From Candidatus Sumerlaeota bacterium (GTDB taxonomy: Bacteria > Sumerlaeota > Sumerlaeia > MWCT01 > JAGHBZ01), in contig JAGHBZ010000092.1 of NCBI GenBank assembly GCA_021160705.1, positions 1 to 9,323 of the forward strand: a DNA stretch of 9,323 bases. Direction: 5' to 3'. The notes under the pieces are model-generated. The model saw only the letters and a program-made list of their open reading frames with translations. It made no database searches and was not told where the DNA came from. The first letter of the stretch is position 1. Each line of letters opens with the position of its first letter. The position numbers were made by a program, and so were the translations under genes. Below are positions 6,011 through 9,323 of the stretch, piece after piece.

Positions 6011-6016
6011 AGGAGG
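6011..6016 (+). promoter_or_regulatory. ribosome binding site of the EF-G-2 gene, fixing a GTG start
   Basis: AGGAGG stands ten bases before GTG at 6027. There is no in-frame ATG nearby, and the next methionine codon (residue 180) would remove the whole P-loop. GTG at 6027 is therefore the only sensible start. Confidence 0.75.
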
Positions 6017-6026
6017 CATCATAGGA

Positions 6027-8102
6027 GTGAAAGAGTATACATCCGAAAACATAAGAAATATCGCACTGGCTGGACATAGTGGTTCAGGGAAAACCACGCT
6101 TACTGAGGCGATTCTTTATTATCTCAAATATACTGACCGACTTGGTCGGGTGGATGCAGGCAACACCGTCTCCGACTATGACCCGGAGGAGATAAGTCGA
6201 AAAGTCAGTATCAATGCGTCACTGCTCTCTTTAGAGTATAAGGGTCACAAAATAAACCTCCTCGATTTACCGGGTTATAGAGATTTTGTTAATGAAATAA
6301 AAAACGGTATTCGTGTGGCTGATACTGTGCTCATTGTGCTTGATGCGGTCTCTGGAGTGGAGGTAGGTGCGGAATTTGTCTGGGAGTATGCAGAAGAGTA
6401 TGATATACCACGGGCGTTTTTCATCAACAAACTGGATAAAGAACACGCAGATTTTGAATCAGTCCTTGCTGGAATAAAAGAGGAGTTTGGTAAAAATGCC
6501 GTTCCCCTCACACTGCCTATTGGTAAAGAGGCGAGTTTCTCTGGCGTAATTGACCTGATAAGGATGAAGAAAGTCGTTGAGAGTCGCGAAAAGGTCTCCT
6601 ATGAGCCGATTCCTGAGGAGCAGAAAGAACAGGCTGAGCAATGGCGTCAGGTATTAATAGAAGCTGCCGCTGAGGGCGATGATGAGTTAACTATGAAATA
6701 TCTTGAAGACCAACCCTTAACCGATGAGGAGATTTTACGCGGGATAAAGGAAGGTATGCGTGACAGGCGGTTTGTTCCAGTCCTTTGTGGGTCGGCGTAT
6801 AACTGTCTTGGTATCTATCCGTTATTGGATTTTATTCTGAATTGTGTACCTTCGCCACTGGAAATGCCCGGATTTGTAAATGTTGAAGACTCCTCGAAAA
6901 AAGTGGCAGAGTATGACCCTCAAAAGCCGTTTTCTGCTTATGTCTTTAAGACCGTCAGCGACCCTTACGCAGGTAGATTGTCGTTTTTTAAGGTCATTAC
7001 CGGGGAGATTATGGCAGACAGTATTGTCTTTAATGTCAATAAAAACAAAGAGGAGAAAATTAGTCATCTATTGAGTATTCGTGGGAAAAAACAGGAGAAT
7101 GTCCATAAATTATCCACAGGTGATATAGGTGCGGTTGCAAAGCTGAGTGCTACTGCCACTGCAGATACCCTGGTGGCTCCGGGCAATACGGTCAAATATG
7201 CACCCACGAAACTCCCTGCGTATACCTGCCAGATGGCGTTGGTCACGGACTCAAAAACCGCTGAAGAAAAAATCGGTATGGCAATGCATCGTCTGACCGA
7301 ACAAGACCCCACACTCCAGATATGGCGAGACCATGAGGTGCGTCAGACCATTATCGCTGGAATGGGCGATACGCATCTGGATGTTGCACTTAGCAGGTTA
7401 CGAACCTTTGCCAACGTGGAAATCAGGATGGAAACACCTCGTGTGCCTTACAAGGAGACCATTACAAAAACTGCAAAAGGTCAGGGCAAATATAAACGTC
7501 AGTCCGGTGGACGCGGGCAATACGGCGATGTCTGGCTGGAGCTCTCGCCATTGCCTCGTGGCGAAGGGTTTCAGTTTGAGTGGAAAATTGTCGGTGGCGT
7601 CATTCCCAGCAAATACCAGCCCTCCATTGAAAAAGGTATTCGCGAAGCAATGGAAAAAGGCATCATTGCAGGCTACCCGGTCGTTGACGTTAAGGCTGTC
7701 TGTTATGACGGCTCTCATCATTCTGTGGACTCATCGGATATTGCATTCAAGATAGCTGGCTCTATGGCGTTTAGAAATGTTGCCCAGCAGGCTAACCCTA
7801 TTGTGCTTGAACCTATAATGAACCTGAAAGTTATTGCACCTGAATCAAATATGGGCGATATACTCGGGAATTTAAGTGGCAAAAGGGGTCGTATTCTTGG
7901 GCAGGAATTAAAAGGAAATAAGGTCATTATTCACGCTCAGGTGCCCCTTGGCGAGATGTTTGAGTATTCAAGAGAACTACGCTCAATGACTCAGGGACGT
8001 GGCACTTATGAAATGGAATTTTCTCATTATGAACCTGTTCCGCCACAGTTGCAGGAGAAAATTATCGCAGAAGCGGAACAACGCAAGGCGCAGGAAGAAT
8101 AA
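6027..8102 (+). CDS. EF-G-2-like translational GTPase (elongation factor G-like protein)
   Basis: A 691-aa five-domain GTPase of the EF-G-like group typified by Thermus thermophilus EF-G-2, not the canonical FusA. Thermus EF-G-2 binds GTP and has ribosome-dependent GTPase activity; the cellular role of the group is unclear. Visible motifs are the P-loop GHSGSGKT (16-23), switch I replaced by EEISRKVSI (54-62), G3 DLPGY (80-84), G4 NKLD (134-137), G5 GSA (255-257), domain II around 300-395, domain III around 400-470, domain IV tip KGQGKYKRQSGGRGQYGDV (484-502), VIPSKY (525-530) and VDSSDIAF (567-574), and a domain V ending FSHYEPVPPQL (665-675). From memory these match EF-G-2 closely. Tyr84 stands where canonical EF-G has the catalytic His; I recall Tyr here in EF-G-2 as well, so it marks the subfamily. 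Start: GTG with AGGAGG at 6011-6016. The gene follows secDF by 69 bases on the same strand. The fusA symbol would be misleading. Confidence 0.92.
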   Translation: MKEYTSENIRNIALAGHSGSGKTTLTEAILYYLKYTDRLGRVDAGNTVSDYDPEEISRKVSINASLLSLEYKGHKINLLDLPGYRDFVNEIKNGIRVADTVLIVLDAVSGVEVGAEFVWEYAEEYDIPRAFFINKLDKEHADFESVLAGIKEEFGKNAVPLTLPIGKEASFSGVIDLIRMKKVVESREKVSYEPIPEEQKEQAEQWRQVLIEAAAEGDDELTMKYLEDQPLTDEEILRGIKEGMRDRRFVPVLCGSAYNCLGIYPLLDFILNCVPSPLEMPGFVNVEDSSKKVAEYDPQKPFSAYVFKTVSDPYAGRLSFFKVITGEIMADSIVFNVNKNKEEKISHLLSIRGKKQENVHKLSTGDIGAVAKLSATATADTLVAPGNTVKYAPTKLPAYTCQMALVTDSKTAEEKIGMAMHRLTEQDPTLQIWRDHEVRQTIIAGMGDTHLDVALSRLRTFANVEIRMETPRVPYKETITKTAKGQGKYKRQSGGRGQYGDVWLELSPLPRGEGFQFEWKIVGGVIPSKYQPSIEKGIREAMEKGIIAGYPVVDVKAVCYDGSHHSVDSSDIAFKIAGSMAFRNVAQQANPIVLEPIMNLKVIAPESNMGDILGNLSGKRGRILGQELKGNKVIIHAQVPLGEMFEYSRELRSMTQGRGTYEMEFSHYEPVPPQLQEKIIAEAEQRKAQEE

Positions 8103-8262
8103 CTACTCTCACTATACATTATGCGTTATATGAGGAAAAAGACAAGCTATCTTTCAGCACTCCATATCCGAATATTCGCATGTTCACATCCTGCTCGGGT
8201 GTTAATGTTTTTTAATGAGCAATCAACGAAATAAGATACAACTGCAAGGAGTTTAAAGTCCT

Positions 8263-9323
8263 ATGCAACCCTCGGAGATAAAAAGTATTCTTGCAACTGA
8301 TTGTGGTTCCACGACAACTAAGTGTATTCTCATAGAGAAGAAGGGTGGAGAGTATCGTTTGATTGTACGAGGCGAAGCACCAAGCACCGTGGAGAAACCC
8401 TTTGATGACGTAACTATTGGTGTCATCAATTCTATCCAGGAAGTGGAAGAACTCAGCGGAAGAACTATTCTTGATGAACATAATCGAATTATCACCCCAC
8501 AGAAAGATGAAAAGACCGGGGTGGATATTTATGTATCCACGTCCAGTGCAGGTGGTGGATTACAGATGCTGGTGGCAGGTGTAGTGAGGACAATGACTGC
8601 TGAAAGCGCCGAACGAGCCGCACTCGGTGCCGGAGCTATCGTGATGGACGTCATTGCTTCTAATGACCGATACCTCCCTCACGAGCAGATTGACCGAATC
8701 AGGTATCTGCGTCCTGATATGATTCTGCTGAGCGGTGGTATTGACGGTGGCACGGTCTCGCACGTGGTTGAGCTTGCTGAGTTAATTGCAGCGGCAAATC
8801 CACGACCCCGTCTGGGCAAAACATATAATCTGCCCATTGTATATGCAGGCAATAAAGATGCCAGAGATGCAATAACCAAAACACTTGAAGGCAAAGTCGC
8901 ACTCTTTATCGTGGAAAATATCCGCCCTACACTTGAGGTGGAAAACCTTCTTCCCGCCAGAGAACGTATCCATGAACTCTTTATGGAACACGTTATGGCA
9001 CAGGCACCCGGCTATGACAAACTCAAACAATGGACAGACGCCCCGATAATGCCGACCCCGGGTGCAGTGGGCAAAATTATTGAAACCATTGCCCGGCTTC
9101 AGGGAATCAATGTCATTGGCGTTGACATAGGTGGCGCAACCACTGATGTCTTTTCAGTGTTTCGTGGAATATTTAATCGCACAGTTAGTGCGAATCTGGG
9201 AATGAGCTATAGTATTTCTAATGTCCTCTCCTCCGCTGGTATTGAAAATATTATGCGCTGGGTGCCTTTTGACCTTGATGAAGGTGATGTTCGGAACAGG
9301 ATTAAAAATAAGATGATTCGACC
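8263..9323 (+). CDS. GlmL/MutL-family ATPase (glutamate mutase accessory protein), 3' partial
   Basis: The first 353 codons of a gene that runs off the right edge. The product belongs to the GlmL/MutL family (unrelated to mismatch-repair MutL). These are actin/Hsp70-fold ATPases encoded beside B12-dependent glutamate mutase and thought to help assemble or reactivate the mutase. ASKHA signatures are the phosphate-1 loop ATDCGSTTTKC (11-21), SSAGGGLQM (94-102), LLSGGIDGGT (155-164) and the second phosphate loop IGVDIGGATTDVFS (285-298). Start: ATG with AAGGAG at 8246-8251, eleven bases upstream; an in-frame stop at 8254-8256 excludes longer forms. The family's standard length is about 460 residues, with longer relatives, so part of the protein is missing. 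The preceding gap of 160 bases shows only a weak hairpin. The cognate mutase is not in the window; it may lie downstream, or this may be a stand-alone homologue of unknown partner. Confidence 0.88.
   Translation, partial: MQPSEIKSILATDCGSTTTKCILIEKKGGEYRLIVRGEAPSTVEKPFDDVTIGVINSIQEVEELSGRTILDEHNRIITPQKDEKTGVDIYVSTSSAGGGLQMLVAGVVRTMTAESAERAALGAGAIVMDVIASNDRYLPHEQIDRIRYLRPDMILLSGGIDGGTVSHVVELAELIAAANPRPRLGKTYNLPIVYAGNKDARDAITKTLEGKVALFIVENIRPTLEVENLLPARERIHELFMEHVMAQAPGYDKLKQWTDAPIMPTPGAVGKIIETIARLQGINVIGVDIGGATTDVFSVFRGIFNRTVSANLGMSYSISNVLSSAGIENIMRWVPFDLDEGDVRNRIKNKMIR

Noticed and set aside
8169..8178. Palindrome CGAATATTCG in the gap before the GlmL-type gene
   Set aside because: Ten bases, A/T-rich and single-copy in the window; it could be chance.
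8186..8213. Possible intrinsic terminator after the EF-G-2 gene (ACATCC/GGGTGT stem, then six T)
   Set aside because: The stem has only six pairs including a T-G wobble, and five bases separate it from the T run. Too weak to call.

Overview
The window looks like chromosomal DNA of an uncultured or poorly known bacterium of low to moderate G+C (estimated by eye at the low to mid 40s percent; not computed). All confident genes lie on the + strand. They combine a fused SecDF, an EF-G-2-type GTPase, a GlmL/MutL-family ATPase and an HGSNAT-like (DUF5009) membrane protein. The intergenic DNA holds short dispersed repeats. One, beginning AGCTCCATAGGAGC, resembles intergenic repeats I associate with Candidatus Poribacteria and Planctomycetes-like genomes. 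That phylum guess rests on recall and is weak.

Layout. 1-464: no convincing gene; it carries one copy of the AGCTCC repeat and other repeat fragments. 465-1628: a 387-aa ten-helix membrane protein of the heparan-alpha-glucosaminide N-acetyltransferase (HGSNAT/NagX/DUF5009) family. 1629-2816: a 1.19-kb stretch without a confident gene. It contains a 302-bp MITE-like element with imperfect terminal inverted repeats and a perfect 11-bp direct duplication, a near-consensus sigma70 promoter followed by an 11-bp perfect hairpin, a cluster of repeat fragments including a second AGCTCC copy, and one doubtful 36-codon minus-strand ORF with a good ribosome binding site. 2817-5957: yajC and a fused secDF, the accessory part of the Sec translocase. 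6027-8102: an EF-G-2-like translational GTPase. 8263-window end: the first 353 codons of a GlmL/MutL-family protein.

Functionally, yajC and secDF form one export module: YajC and SecDF associate with SecYEG, and SecDF pulls proteins out at the trans side using the proton gradient. The EF-G-2 gene follows on the same strand after 69 bp and the GlmL gene after a further 160 bp, so co-transcription is possible but not shown. GlmL-family proteins are linked to B12-dependent carbon-skeleton mutases, so a mutase gene may lie beyond the right edge.

The genes themselves belong to known families; I see no clearly new multi-gene system. The most unusual structure is the MITE-like insertion at 1671-1994. 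Next are the dispersed repeats and the promoter-hairpin pair upstream of yajC.
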